64,000 nt of DNA from Methylobacterium mesophilicum (GTDB lineage: Bacteria > Pseudomonadota > Alphaproteobacteria > Rhizobiales > Beijerinckiaceae): the NCBI RefSeq assembly GCF_022179445.1, contig NZ_BPQU01000008.1, positions 1-64,000 on the forward strand. The letters run 5' to 3'. A program made the position numbers and the translations under genes. The stretch's first letter is position 1; each line of letters starts with the position of its first letter. Positions 9,176 to 17,094 of this stretch are shown one piece after another. Below the pieces are notes generated by a model. That model was not told the DNA's origin, made no database searches, and saw only the letters and a list, made by a program, of their open reading frames with translations.

Positions 9176-10149
9176 GGTCGACCCTCGGAGAGGTGGCGGC
9201 GCACGGCCTGAGCGGTCACGCGCGAGACACGCACGTTCGATTCCTGCGTCACGCCCGCGATGTGCGGCGTCAGGATGAGGTTGGGCAGATCCCGGAAGGC
9301 CGCGCCTGCGGCGGCGTCGAGGGGCTCCTGCTGAAAGACGTCAAGGGCGGCACCGCCGAGATGCCCGGACCGCAACGCGTCCACCACGGCCGCGCCATCC
9401 ACTACCTCGCCCCGCGCGGCATTGATCAGCACCGCCCCGGCCGGCATTCGGGCGATGGTGCCCGCATCGATCATCCCGCGAGTCTCGGTTGTCAGCGGCA
9501 CATGCAGCGACAGGACGTCAGCGCCGGCGACGAGCGCCTCGAGATCGACTCGCGCCACCGCACCGCCATCCGGCCGCCAGGCCGGGTCGTCGGCCGGCAG
9601 GAAGGGGTCGTGGGCCGTGACCCGCATCCCGAGGGCGAGAGCGCGGCGGGCGGTCTCGCGAGCAATGGCGCCGAACCCGACGAGGCCGAGGCGCTTGCCC
9701 GCGATCTCCCGGCCCATCAGCGCGTTGCGCGGCCAAGTCCCGGCCGCCACCGCGGCCGTGGCGCCGTAGGCGCCGCGCAGGAGCATCATCGCAGTGCCGA
9801 TCACGTACTCGGCCACCGCGACGTCGTTGGCGCCGGTGGCGGGGTAGACCGCGATACCGCGGTTTCGGCAGGCGTCGAGGTCGATGTTGTCGAGGCCGAC
9901 GCCGAGACGTCCGACCGCCTTGAGATCGGGCGCGGCGGCCAGCAGTGCCGCGTTCACCTGGGTGCGGTTGCGGACCACGAGTGCGTCCGCATCGGCCAGC
10001 GCCTCACGCAGGTCGCTCGGCCGGTCGACCAGGCCCGGGTCGTAGAGCGTCGCGAACGCACCGAGCTCGGCTGCGATGGCAGCCTCGTCCATGAATTCGC
10101 TGATCACGACCTTCGGCACGCGGCCCGTCGGGGTATCTGATGTCGGCAT
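9172..10149 (-). CDS. slcC: D-isomer 2-hydroxyacid dehydrogenase family, probable (S)-sulfolactate dehydrogenase
   Basis: This 325-residue NAD-dependent 2-hydroxyacid dehydrogenase has the Rossmann motif GLVGFGAIARETA, the substrate Arg region NAARGEVVDG, and Glu and His of the catalytic set (DVFQQEPL, LTPHIAG). In known pathways SlcC oxidises (S)-sulfolactate to sulfopyruvate. It sits between dctA and comC. The ATG at 10149 lies closest to the family N terminus; a GTG at 10173, 6 bp after the dctA stop, would add eight residues. Neither start has a strong ribosome site. PGDH-like activity on other hydroxyacids cannot be excluded from sequence alone. Confidence 0.85.
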   Translation of the reverse strand: MPTSDTPTGRVPKVVISEFMDEAAIAAELGAFATLYDPGLVDRPSDLREALADADALVVRNRTQVNAALLAAAPDLKAVGRLGVGLDNIDLDACRNRGIAVYPATGANDVAVAEYVIGTAMMLLRGAYGATAAVAAGTWPRNALMGREIAGKRLGLVGFGAIARETARRALALGMRVTAHDPFLPADDPAWRPDGGAVARVDLEALVAGADVLSLHVPLTTETRGMIDAGTIARMPAGAVLINAARGEVVDGAAVVDALRSGHLGGAALDVFQQEPLDAAAGAAFRDLPNLILTPHIAGVTQESNVRVSRVTAQAVRRHLSEGRP

Positions 10150-10179
10150 GGCACTGGGACTCTGATTGGGCACTGGGGT

Positions 10180-11565
10180 TCAGGTGGCCGCAACCCCGGC
10201 GGGCATCGCCCCGTGAGAGACAGGTTTCGAGGCGGCTCTCGGGGGTGCCGGTTCGTCGATCACCTCGTCCGGCTCGTCGAGGCTGTCGAGGTCGGGCTGG
10301 ATGCGTCCGTCCAGGACGGCACGGGCGTGGGCGAGGTCGATCTTGCCCTCCCAGCGGGCGATCACCAGGGTCGCCACCATGTTGCCGACGGCATTGGTGA
10401 TCGCCCGCAACTCGTTGAGGATGCGGTCGACGCCGATGATCAGCGCGATGCCGGCGACCGGCAGGAGCTGGGAGGCCTGGAGCGTCGCGGCGAGCACGAA
10501 CAGGATGGCGCCGGCGACGCCCGCGACCCCCTTCGATGTCACCAGCGCGATGGCCAGGATCCCGAGTTCCTGCTCCCAGGTGAGCGGGATGTTCAGGGCC
10601 TGTGCGATGAAGCCGATCGCCATGGTCAGGTAGATGCACGACCCGTCCATGTTGAAGGACAGGCCGGCCGGCATCACCAGGCCGGTGACGCCCTTCTCGA
10701 CGGACAGGCCTCCGAGCTTGGCCATCAGGCGCGGCAGGACCGATTCCGTGCTCGTCGTGCCGAGCAGGATGAACATCTCCTCGCGGACGTAGAGGATCAG
10801 CTTCCACAGGCTCAGGCCCACGTAGAACCGCATCACGCTGCCGAGGAACAGCACGATGAACACGAAGAACGTCAGATAAAGCGATACGATCAGCAGCCCG
10901 TACTGGGCGAGGATGCCAAGGCCGAACTTGCCGATGGTGAAGGCCATGGCCCCGAACGCCCCGATGGGCGCGAAGCGCATGATGATGCCGACGACCTTCA
11001 TCAGGATATCGCCGAAGGCATGGATCACCTTCAGGGGAAACTGTCCCTTCGGCCCCATCGCGGCGAGGCCCATCCCCACGAGCACGGAGAAGAACATCAC
11101 CTGCAGGAGGTCGCCTTTGGCGAAGGCGTCGACGGCGCTGTGCGGGATGATGTTGGCGATGATCTCCATCACGCTCTGGGCGTGGGCCTTGCCGGCGATC
11201 GTGGCGACGCTCTTGGCGTCCAGGCTCTCCACCGTGGCGTTGATGCCGTCGCCCGGCCGCAGCAGGTTGACGAAGAGCAGGCCGGCGCCGAGCGCGACGG
11301 TGGTCGAGACCTCGAAGTAGACGAGCGTCTTGAGGCCCATGCGGCCGACGCTCTTCATGTCCCCGACATGGGCGATGCCGACCACCACGGTGCAGAAGAT
11401 CACCGGTCCGACGACCATCTTGATCAGGTTGATGAACATGTCGCCGAGGATCTTCAGGCCGACGGCGAACTCGGGAGCCAGCACGCCCACGACGATGCCG
11501 AGGGCGATGCCGATCAGGACCTGACCGTAGATCGATCGCAGAAACCTCGATCCCGAACTTCTCAT
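10180..11565 (-). CDS. dctA: DctA-family C4-dicarboxylate symporter, probable sulfolactate importer
   Basis: The 461-residue membrane protein of the DAACS family shows the hallmark segments 'NLIKMVVGPVIFCTVVVGIA', 'TTSTESVLPRLMAKL' and 'LSFNMDGSCIYLTMA'. The ATG at 11565 follows GGAGGAA by 7 bases. DctA carries succinate, fumarate and malate; 3-sulfolactate is a close analogue of malate. Its place between suyB and slcC makes sulfolactate or a related sulfo-acid the likely cargo. Described sulfolactate clusters often use other transporter types, so this is a variation. General dicarboxylate uptake remains possible. Confidence 0.85.
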   Translation of the reverse strand: MRSSGSRFLRSIYGQVLIGIALGIVVGVLAPEFAVGLKILGDMFINLIKMVVGPVIFCTVVVGIAHVGDMKSVGRMGLKTLVYFEVSTTVALGAGLLFVNLLRPGDGINATVESLDAKSVATIAGKAHAQSVMEIIANIIPHSAVDAFAKGDLLQVMFFSVLVGMGLAAMGPKGQFPLKVIHAFGDILMKVVGIIMRFAPIGAFGAMAFTIGKFGLGILAQYGLLIVSLYLTFFVFIVLFLGSVMRFYVGLSLWKLILYVREEMFILLGTTSTESVLPRLMAKLGGLSVEKGVTGLVMPAGLSFNMDGSCIYLTMAIGFIAQALNIPLTWEQELGILAIALVTSKGVAGVAGAILFVLAATLQASQLLPVAGIALIIGVDRILNELRAITNAVGNMVATLVIARWEGKIDLAHARAVLDGRIQPDLDSLDEPDEVIDEPAPPRAASKPVSHGAMPAGVAAT

Positions 11566-11653
11566 GCGTGTTCCTCCCACAGGACCTTCGAACGGGATGT
11601 GCCGCATCGCTGTCGCGCGGTCTTCATCCCTTGGCGAACCTCGCCTTCGCGAA

Positions 11654-11702
11654 ACCCCGATGGCGTCGGGGTGGGGCGCCGCGTTCCGAAAAGGAACGCG
11701 GC
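11654..11702 (-). other. Two hairpins between suyB and dctA
   Basis: There are two perfect inverted repeats in the 152-bp spacer: ACCCCGA/TCGGGGT at 11654-11672 with a 5-base loop, and GCCGCGTTCC/GGAACGCGGC at 11678-11702 with a 5-base loop. Neither is followed by a clear U run on the minus strand. They could stabilise the suyAB message or cause partial termination before dctA. Confidence 0.6.
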
Positions 11703-11717
11703 GGGAGGGCGCGCCCG

Positions 11718-12980
11718 TCAGGCGCTCCGGTACAGCTTCGTCATCACGAACTCGCGGTGGCCGAGGGATTCGGCGGCCGTGAGACGTCCGTTCGCGGTGC
11801 GGACCACCATGTCGATGAGCGCGTCGCCCGCCTGCGGGATGGTCATCTCCCGGGTGAGCACGCCCGAGACGTCGACGTCGATGTGCTCGCCCATGGTGCG
11901 CACCGTGCGCGGGTTGCCGGTGATCTTGATCACCGGGACGATCGGGTTGCCGATGACGTTGCCCTGGCCGGTCGGGAAGGTGTGGACCACGTAGCCCGCC
12001 GCCGCCATCAGGGTCACGCACTCGGCCGCCGCCGAGGAGGTGTCCATGTAGTACAGGCCCGGCCCCTTGGCGGGGGACTCGGCCGGCTGCAGCGCGTCGA
12101 TGTAGCGGCAGTCGTGGCCGATCTTCTCGAGGTTGCCAAGCGCCTTCTCCTCGATGGTGCTCAGGCCGCCGAGGATGTTGCCCTTCGTCGGCTGGGAATC
12201 CGAGAGGTCGTCGGTCTTGTGGGCCTCGATGACGTCGTCCTGGTAGGACTTCCACATGGTGAACCACTTGTCGCCGATCTCCGGCGTGGCGGCGCGCTCG
12301 CGGCAGAGGTGCTCGGCCCCGGTGATCTCCGAGGTCTCGCCGAACACGCCGTAGATCCCCTGCGGGATCAGCTTGTCGTAGAGGTTGCCCACGGTAGGGC
12401 AGGAGGACAGGCCGGTGGTGGTGTCGGACTCGCCGCACTTGGTCGAGATCCACAGGTCCGCGATCGGGCATTCCTCGCGGGGCAGCTCGGTCGCCCACTG
12501 CACGAAGCGCTTGGCCTGGTAGCTCGCCTTGGCGATGGTGGCGATGTCGCCGTGGCCCTCGATGCCGAAGCCGACCACGGGCTTGCCGGTCTTGGCGATG
12601 CCCTCGACGATCCGGTTGGTCCACTGGTCCTCGATGCCGATGACCACCACGGCCGCGACGTTCGGGTTCGAGCCGATGCCGATCAGGGTGCGGAAATGGA
12701 GGTCGAGATCCTCGCCGAACTGCAGCCGACCGTAGGCGTGGGGCAGGGCCATCGTGCCCTTGACGTTGTTGGCGACCGCCTCGCAGGCGGCGTTCGAGAG
12801 GTCGTCGAGCGGCAGGAGGACGACGTGGTTGCGCACGCCGACGCGGCCGTTCTCGCGGCGCCAGCCCATGAAGGTGGCGGCCCTGACGTCCGCCGAGGGA
12901 CGGGCGGCGCCGAGGGCTCCGGTCGCGAACTGGTCGGGGGCTCCGCCGACGAAGGGGGAGGTGGTCTCGGGGGCGTTCAT
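11718..12980 (-). CDS. suyB: (R)-sulfolactate sulfo-lyase, large subunit
   Basis: The 420-residue protein belongs to the UxaA/altronate dehydratase large-chain family, SuyB branch. Iron-binding Cys and His are expected; visible candidates are '[15 protein letters not shown]' and '[11 protein letters not shown]'. SuyAB splits (R)-3-sulfolactate into pyruvate and sulfite in the cytoplasm. The ATG at 12980 follows CGGAGAG; an in-frame Met six codons earlier overlaps less well. It lies 25 bp after suyA, and the long, well-conserved reading frame supports an intact enzyme. Confidence 0.9.
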   Translation of the reverse strand: MNAPETTSPFVGGAPDQFATGALGAARPSADVRAATFMGWRRENGRVGVRNHVVLLPLDDLSNAACEAVANNVKGTMALPHAYGRLQFGEDLDLHFRTLIGIGSNPNVAAVVVIGIEDQWTNRIVEGIAKTGKPVVGFGIEGHGDIATIAKASYQAKRFVQWATELPREECPIADLWISTKCGESDTTTGLSSCPTVGNLYDKLIPQGIYGVFGETSEITGAEHLCRERAATPEIGDKWFTMWKSYQDDVIEAHKTDDLSDSQPTKGNILGGLSTIEEKALGNLEKIGHDCRYIDALQPAESPAKGPGLYYMDTSSAAAECVTLMAAAGYVVHTFPTGQGNVIGNPIVPVIKITGNPRTVRTMGEHIDVDVSGVLTREMTIPQAGDALIDMVVRTANGRLTAAESLGHREFVMTKLYRSA

Positions 12981-13005
12981 GATGGTCTCTCCGGGCATCG
13001 CGACC

Positions 13006-13323
13006 TCACCAGCGCTTCGTCTTGAGGTTCTGGACGTGGACGTGTTCGCCCTTGGCGACGTCCTTGATGATCTTGCCGATATCCTGGCCGTACTTGATGG
13101 CCGTATCGCCGGCCTTCAGGTCGGCGAGCGCCACCTTGTGGCCGATCGGGATGTCGTGGCGGACATGCACCGCGAAGGTCGAGTCGTTCTCGGTGATGAC
13201 GCCGAACGCGTCGGTGTCGGCACCCAGGCCCTCGATGACGGCGACGGCGACGTTGTCCAGCGGGCTGTGGGCGAGAAGGTGCGGCTTCGTCCGCCCCCCG
13301 CTCGATCCGGCGTGGCTGCTCAT
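13006..13323 (-). CDS. suyA: (R)-sulfolactate sulfo-lyase, small subunit
   Basis: The 105-residue protein has an SAF-like domain of the UxaA small-chain type: '[32 protein letters not shown]' begins near residue 53 and the protein ends in '[14 protein letters not shown]'. It pairs with SuyB. The ATG follows AAGGAGG by 7 bases. It is the first gene of the minus-strand operon, and an operator (13371-13384) lies 48 bases upstream of its start. Confidence 0.9.
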   Translation of the reverse strand: MSSHAGSSGGRTKPHLLAHSPLDNVAVAVIEGLGADTDAFGVITENDSTFAVHVRHDIPIGHKVALADLKAGDTAIKYGQDIGKIIKDVAKGEHVHVQNLKTKRW

Positions 13324-13370
13324 TCCGGGATCCTCCTTGGTGAAGCCGTCGACTCTTTGCGGCGACTGAG

Positions 13371-13384
13371 TCTTCTATAAGACA
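13371..13384. promoter_or_regulatory. Operator A, upstream of suyA
   Basis: The sequence TCTTCTATAAGACA contains the dyad TCTT-4-AAGA. It matches the sites at 13519 and 25653 at 13 of 14 positions. A GntR/HutC-type repressor is the likely ligand. Confidence 0.7.
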
Positions 13385-13518
13385 TCATAATTTACGCAGT
13401 CAATCGCGGTTCGTTGCCGAAATCCCTGCCTGGCTCGTCAAACGCACCTTCGCTCTCTTGAGAAAGACCATCAAGACGCCAAAGCGGGTCGTACCGAAGC
13501 GGGTTGATCCGTCATCGA

Positions 13519-13532
13519 TCTTATATAAGACA
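13519..13532. promoter_or_regulatory. Operator B, upstream of tauE-like gene
   Basis: The sequence TCTTATATAAGACA is the same operator, 74 bases before the tauE-like start. It lies 135 bp from operator A in the divergent promoter region. Confidence 0.7.
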
Positions 13533-13606
13533 GATAGGGTTCGCGACGTGCATCCGGCCCACGCCAGAGAACCCGGCCCCACAATCCCCGGAGACCGAGA
13601 CGCATC

Positions 13607-14350
13607 GTGAGCGAAACCCTCCAGATCGTCCTGTGCCTGAGCTGCGCCGGCCTCATCTCCGGGCTGACGGGCTTCGCCTTCGCCCTGGTGGCCTCCGGCA
13701 CCCTGCTCTCGATCCGGGCTCCCATCGAGGCGACGGCGCTTGTGCTGACCTGCAGCATCCTCTCGCAGGCGCTGTCGGTGATGCGGCTGCGGACCCTGCC
13801 GCCGCGCGCGACGGCACTGGCGATGATCGGTCCCGGCCTCCTCGGTGCACCGATCGGGATCTACCTCCTCAAGGACCTCAATCCCGAGGTGGTGAAGGTG
13901 ATGATCGGTGTCTTCCTGATCCTCTACAGCGCCGTGGTGGCGCTGCTGCGCACGGACTACCGGGTGGCGTTCGGCAATGCCTGGAGCGACGGCGCTGTGG
14001 GCTTTCTCGGCGGCATCCTCGGCGGCATCGCCGGGCTGTCGGGCGCGCTTCCCACCGCCTGGAGCCTGGTGCGCGGCTGGGAGCCCCGTATGCAGCGCGC
14101 GGTCTACCAGAGCTTCACCCTTGTCCTGCAGGTCTGGTCCCTGACGATCCTGGCCGCGTTCAATCCGTTCCCGCCCGAGTTGATGGCCGATCTCGCCCTC
14201 GGCCTCCCGATCGTCCTCGTGAGCGTTCTGGCCGGGCTGTCGCTGTTTTCCCGTATCGACCAGCGCCGGTTCCGGTCCATCGTCCTGGCGCTGCTCGCCG
14301 CCATCGGCTTCACCACCACCGCCCTGGCGCTCCCGGGCCTGCTACACTGA
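13607..14350 (+). CDS. tauE: TauE/SafE family anion exporter, probable sulfite exporter
   Basis: The 247-residue protein has about eight membrane segments and the two-repeat TauE/SafE layout, with 'SGLTGFAFALVASGTLLS' in the first half and 'LGGIAGLSGALPTAWSLVRG' in the second. TauE-type proteins are found with sulfonate pathways and are thought to export sulfite or sulfoacetate. It starts at GTG and is divergent from suyA, sharing the intergenic region with operators A and B, so it is probably induced together with sulfite production. It ends 16 bp before the converging binding-protein gene. Confidence 0.8.
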   Translation: MSETLQIVLCLSCAGLISGLTGFAFALVASGTLLSIRAPIEATALVLTCSILSQALSVMRLRTLPPRATALAMIGPGLLGAPIGIYLLKDLNPEVVKVMIGVFLILYSAVVALLRTDYRVAFGNAWSDGAVGFLGGILGGIAGLSGALPTAWSLVRGWEPRMQRAVYQSFTLVLQVWSLTILAAFNPFPPELMADLALGLPIVLVSVLAGLSLFSRIDQRRFRSIVLALLAAIGFTTTALALPGLLH

Positions 14351-14366
14351 GCCCCCGGGCGAGGCC

Positions 14367-15383
14367 TCAGCTGCCGGACTTGCCGTGGACGTTGGCGAAG
14401 AACAGCTCCCGCCAGTCCCGGGCCCCGCGGCGGATCGCCTTGGTGCGGGCCATGAAGTCGACGTAGTGCAGGATCGCCTGGGGCGTCGTCGTGAAGGTGA
14501 CCTGGGGCGAGGCCAGGATCGACGCGATAAGGCCGATGTCTGAGCCGTCGCGGGCGAGGCGCGCATAGGCCTGGGCGGCGGCCCGGGGGTCGCCCGCGAT
14601 CGACGCGACCGCCTCCTCGAGGGCCGCCGTGAAGGCGGCGTGGACGGTGGGATTGGCCTCCACGAAGGCGGCGGAGGCCCAGACCACGTTGAAGGTCGAG
14701 GGACCGCCGAGCACGTCGAAGGTGTTGAGGATCGTGCGGATGCCGGGCTTGCGCAGCTCCAGCTCCTGGATCGGTGCGGCGGTGAAATGCGCGCTCACCT
14801 CCTGGCCCGACAGGAGGGCCGCCATGCCGTCCGGGTGCGACAGGGTCACGGTCAAGCGGTCGAGATCGTTCCGCCGCGCCTCGCCGAGTTCCTTCTCGGC
14901 CGCCATCTGCAAGAACATGGCCTGGACCGAGACCTTCACGGCCGGCAGGGCGATCTTGTCCCGGTCGGTGAAGTCGGCGAGCGACCGGATGCGCTCCGCA
15001 TTGGTATTCATGAGGAGCGGCATGGCGTTCATCGCCGCCACCCCCTTCACCGCCATGCCGGTTCCCTCGGTCTTGGACCAGAGCAGGACGAGGGGCGGCA
15101 CGCCGCCGGCCACGAACTGGACCGAGCCGGACAGGAGTGCGTCGTTCATCGCGGCCCCGCCCGCCAGGGTGATGTAGCGCGTGCCGAGCCCGGACAGGCC
15201 CCGCGCCGCGGCGTGCTTCTGGAGCAGGCCCTGCTCCTCCATGAGCATCAGCGGCAGGTGCCCCAGGCTCGGCTGGCGCGCGATGCTGACCGCCTGCATC
15301 TCGGCCTGCGCCGGCCGCAGCCCCGCAAGGAGGGGCAGTCCCGCACCGAGCAGTCCCCGGGCCAGTACGTCGCGTCGGCGCAT
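14367..15383 (-). CDS. Periplasmic binding protein of a sulfonate-type ABC transporter (copy 1)
   Basis: This 338-residue SsuA/TauA/NMT1-like protein has a Tat-like or Sec signal (MRRRDVLARGLLGAG) and the fold markers 'PSLGHLPLMLMEEQGLL', 'GGAAMNDALLSGSVQFVAGG' and 'HFTAAPIQELELRKPG'. It resembles the second binding protein at 21859 across its whole length (compare 'KVSVQAMFLQMAAEKELG' with 'KSSIQAITLQMAAEKAFG'), so the two are paralogues. It is the last gene of the minus-strand block. No permease is adjacent; it may share the SsuBC-type pair at 23.8-25.5 kb. Confidence 0.8.
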   Translation of the reverse strand: MRRRDVLARGLLGAGLPLLAGLRPAQAEMQAVSIARQPSLGHLPLMLMEEQGLLQKHAAARGLSGLGTRYITLAGGAAMNDALLSGSVQFVAGGVPPLVLLWSKTEGTGMAVKGVAAMNAMPLLMNTNAERIRSLADFTDRDKIALPAVKVSVQAMFLQMAAEKELGEARRNDLDRLTVTLSHPDGMAALLSGQEVSAHFTAAPIQELELRKPGIRTILNTFDVLGGPSTFNVVWASAAFVEANPTVHAAFTAALEEAVASIAGDPRAAAQAYARLARDGSDIGLIASILASPQVTFTTTPQAILHYVDFMARTKAIRRGARDWRELFFANVHGKSGS

Positions 15384-15423
15384 GTGAACCTCACTGGGTC
15401 GGAGCCTTGTCGGGGATGTGCGG

Positions 15424-17055
15424 TCAGCCCGCCTTCGCCCGCCGGATCACCGGGGCGGGCACGCTCTCGATCAGCACGTTGAGGCAGGCCGGCAGGCCGC
15501 TCGCATAAGCGTCCTCCAGGGCCTGGGGCAGGTCCTCGGCCCGGGTGACGAGGGCCCCGTAGCCGCCCAGCGCCGTCGCGACGCGATCGTAGCGCGAGGT
15601 CAGAAGGTCGCAGTGCCGCGCCCGCGCCGCGCCGTAGTTGCGGAGCTGGATCTGGTACTCGGCGTTCCAGCGGGCATCGTTGCCGACCACGGCGACGAAG
15701 GGCAGGCCGTAGCGCACGGCGGTGTCGAACTCGGCCATGTGGAAGCCGAAGGTGCCGTCTCCCAGGACCGCGACCACGGGACCGGCCGGATCGTGGAGCC
15801 GGGCCGCGAGGGCGAAGGGCAGCGACGCGCCGATGGTGCCCGAGACCCCGTTGATGAGGCGCCGGGGCGCGTTCACCAGGGCCTGCGGCCATTGCCCGAT
15901 CTCGCCGCCGTCGCAGATCAGCGTGCCGCCGGGATGCCGGTCGAGAAAGGCGGCGACGCCCCGGCACAGCTCCACCGGATGAAGGCGGCCCTCGGAGCCG
16001 CGCCGCTCGTCCCAGTCCGGTGGCCGGTAATCGACCGCCGCCCGCACGGCGGCGTACCAGTCCGGACGCGGCTCGTCGCCGAGACGGCGCGCCAGGGCTT
16101 CGAGGGTCGGCAGAGCGTCCGCCGTGCCCGAGACCGCGAGGCGGGCCGGGTCGACCCGCGCGAGGAGGACCGGGTCGGGGTCGACGACGACGAAGCGGCA
16201 GGCCGGCGCCACCGCGGGCGCCACGCCGAACTTCAGGGTGAAGTCGAGGGGCTTGCCGACGAGCACGAGGCAGTCGGCCTGCGCCAGCACCTCTGCGAAG
16301 GCGCCCAGACTCGGATCGTTGAGGCCGCGCGGGCTCTCCATGCCGAGCACGGGAATGCCGGAGGCCGCCTCCAGCGCAGCCATCCGCCCGCGCCCCTCGG
16401 CACCGCAGGCGGCCGGGCCGCACAGGATCAGGGGGCGCCGCGCCCGGCCGATCTCCGCCGCCACGGCCTCGACGAGGTCTGCGCCGGGCTCGCCGATCCG
16501 GATCGTGGCGTCGGGAGCGGTCGACGGTGCGGCCGCAGCGGGCGCCTCCAGGAGATCGACCGGCAGGCTGAGATGCACGGGGCCCGGCCGGCCCTCTCGG
16601 GCGATCCGCAGAGCCCGGGCGATGTCGTCGGCCAGCGTCTCGACGGAGGCGGCCGTCCACGAGGCCTTGGTCATCGGGCGGGCGATGTCCGCCTGGGCGA
16701 GTTCCTGGAACGCGCCGCGCCCGATCTCCGACAGGCCGGCATGGCCCGAGAGCAGAAGGACGGGACTCTCAGCCGCGAGCGCCGTGAACAGGGCGGCGGC
16801 GCCGTTGGTCTGCCCCTGGCCGCCGGTGACCAGGGCGACCCCGACCTCACCGGTCAGGCGCCCCCAGGCATCGGCCATGTGCACGCAGGCGGCCTCCTGG
16901 CGGACATGCACCACCGCGATGTTCGTGCCCAGCAGGGCGTCGAAGATCGGCATGATGTGGTTGCCCGACAGGGTGAAGATGCGGCTGACGCCGAGGCGCT
17001 CCAGCGTCTCGACGACGATGTCGGCTCCGCGCGGCCGGCCCCGGGACTGGTCCAT
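15424..17055 (-). CDS. ThDP-dependent acetolactate synthase-like enzyme, substrate unknown
   Basis: The 543-residue enzyme has the three-domain acetolactate synthase architecture. The glutamate that activates ThDP is in 'VRQEAACVHMADAW', and the ThDP-Mg motif is GDGTFGFHMAEFD followed by GND at the usual spacing. It is shorter than sulfoacetaldehyde acetyltransferase (Xsc, near 590) and much longer than ComDE sulfopyruvate decarboxylase. Its place between the dehydrogenase flavoprotein and a sulfonate-binding protein suggests that it acts on a 2-oxo or 2-hydroxy acid of the same pathway, perhaps sulfopyruvate. A carboligase or lyase reaction is equally possible from sequence. Confidence 0.75.
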   Translation of the reverse strand: MDQSRGRPRGADIVVETLERLGVSRIFTLSGNHIMPIFDALLGTNIAVVHVRQEAACVHMADAWGRLTGEVGVALVTGGQGQTNGAAALFTALAAESPVLLLSGHAGLSEIGRGAFQELAQADIARPMTKASWTAASVETLADDIARALRIAREGRPGPVHLSLPVDLLEAPAAAAPSTAPDATIRIGEPGADLVEAVAAEIGRARRPLILCGPAACGAEGRGRMAALEAASGIPVLGMESPRGLNDPSLGAFAEVLAQADCLVLVGKPLDFTLKFGVAPAVAPACRFVVVDPDPVLLARVDPARLAVSGTADALPTLEALARRLGDEPRPDWYAAVRAAVDYRPPDWDERRGSEGRLHPVELCRGVAAFLDRHPGGTLICDGGEIGQWPQALVNAPRRLINGVSGTIGASLPFALAARLHDPAGPVVAVLGDGTFGFHMAEFDTAVRYGLPFVAVVGNDARWNAEYQIQLRNYGAARARHCDLLTSRYDRVATALGGYGALVTRAEDLPQALEDAYASGLPACLNVLIESVPAPVIRRAKAG

Positions 17056-17094
17056 GGCGTCTCTCTCCGAGATCCGTCGTGCGGGGGCGCGGCT

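Noticed and set aside
11566..12624. Upstream part of an 814-codon minus-strand frame ending at 10180
   Set aside because: Only the last 461 codons, from the ATG at 11565, are DctA. The upstream part is a shadow of suyB in another frame, Arg/Gly/His-rich with no family pattern.
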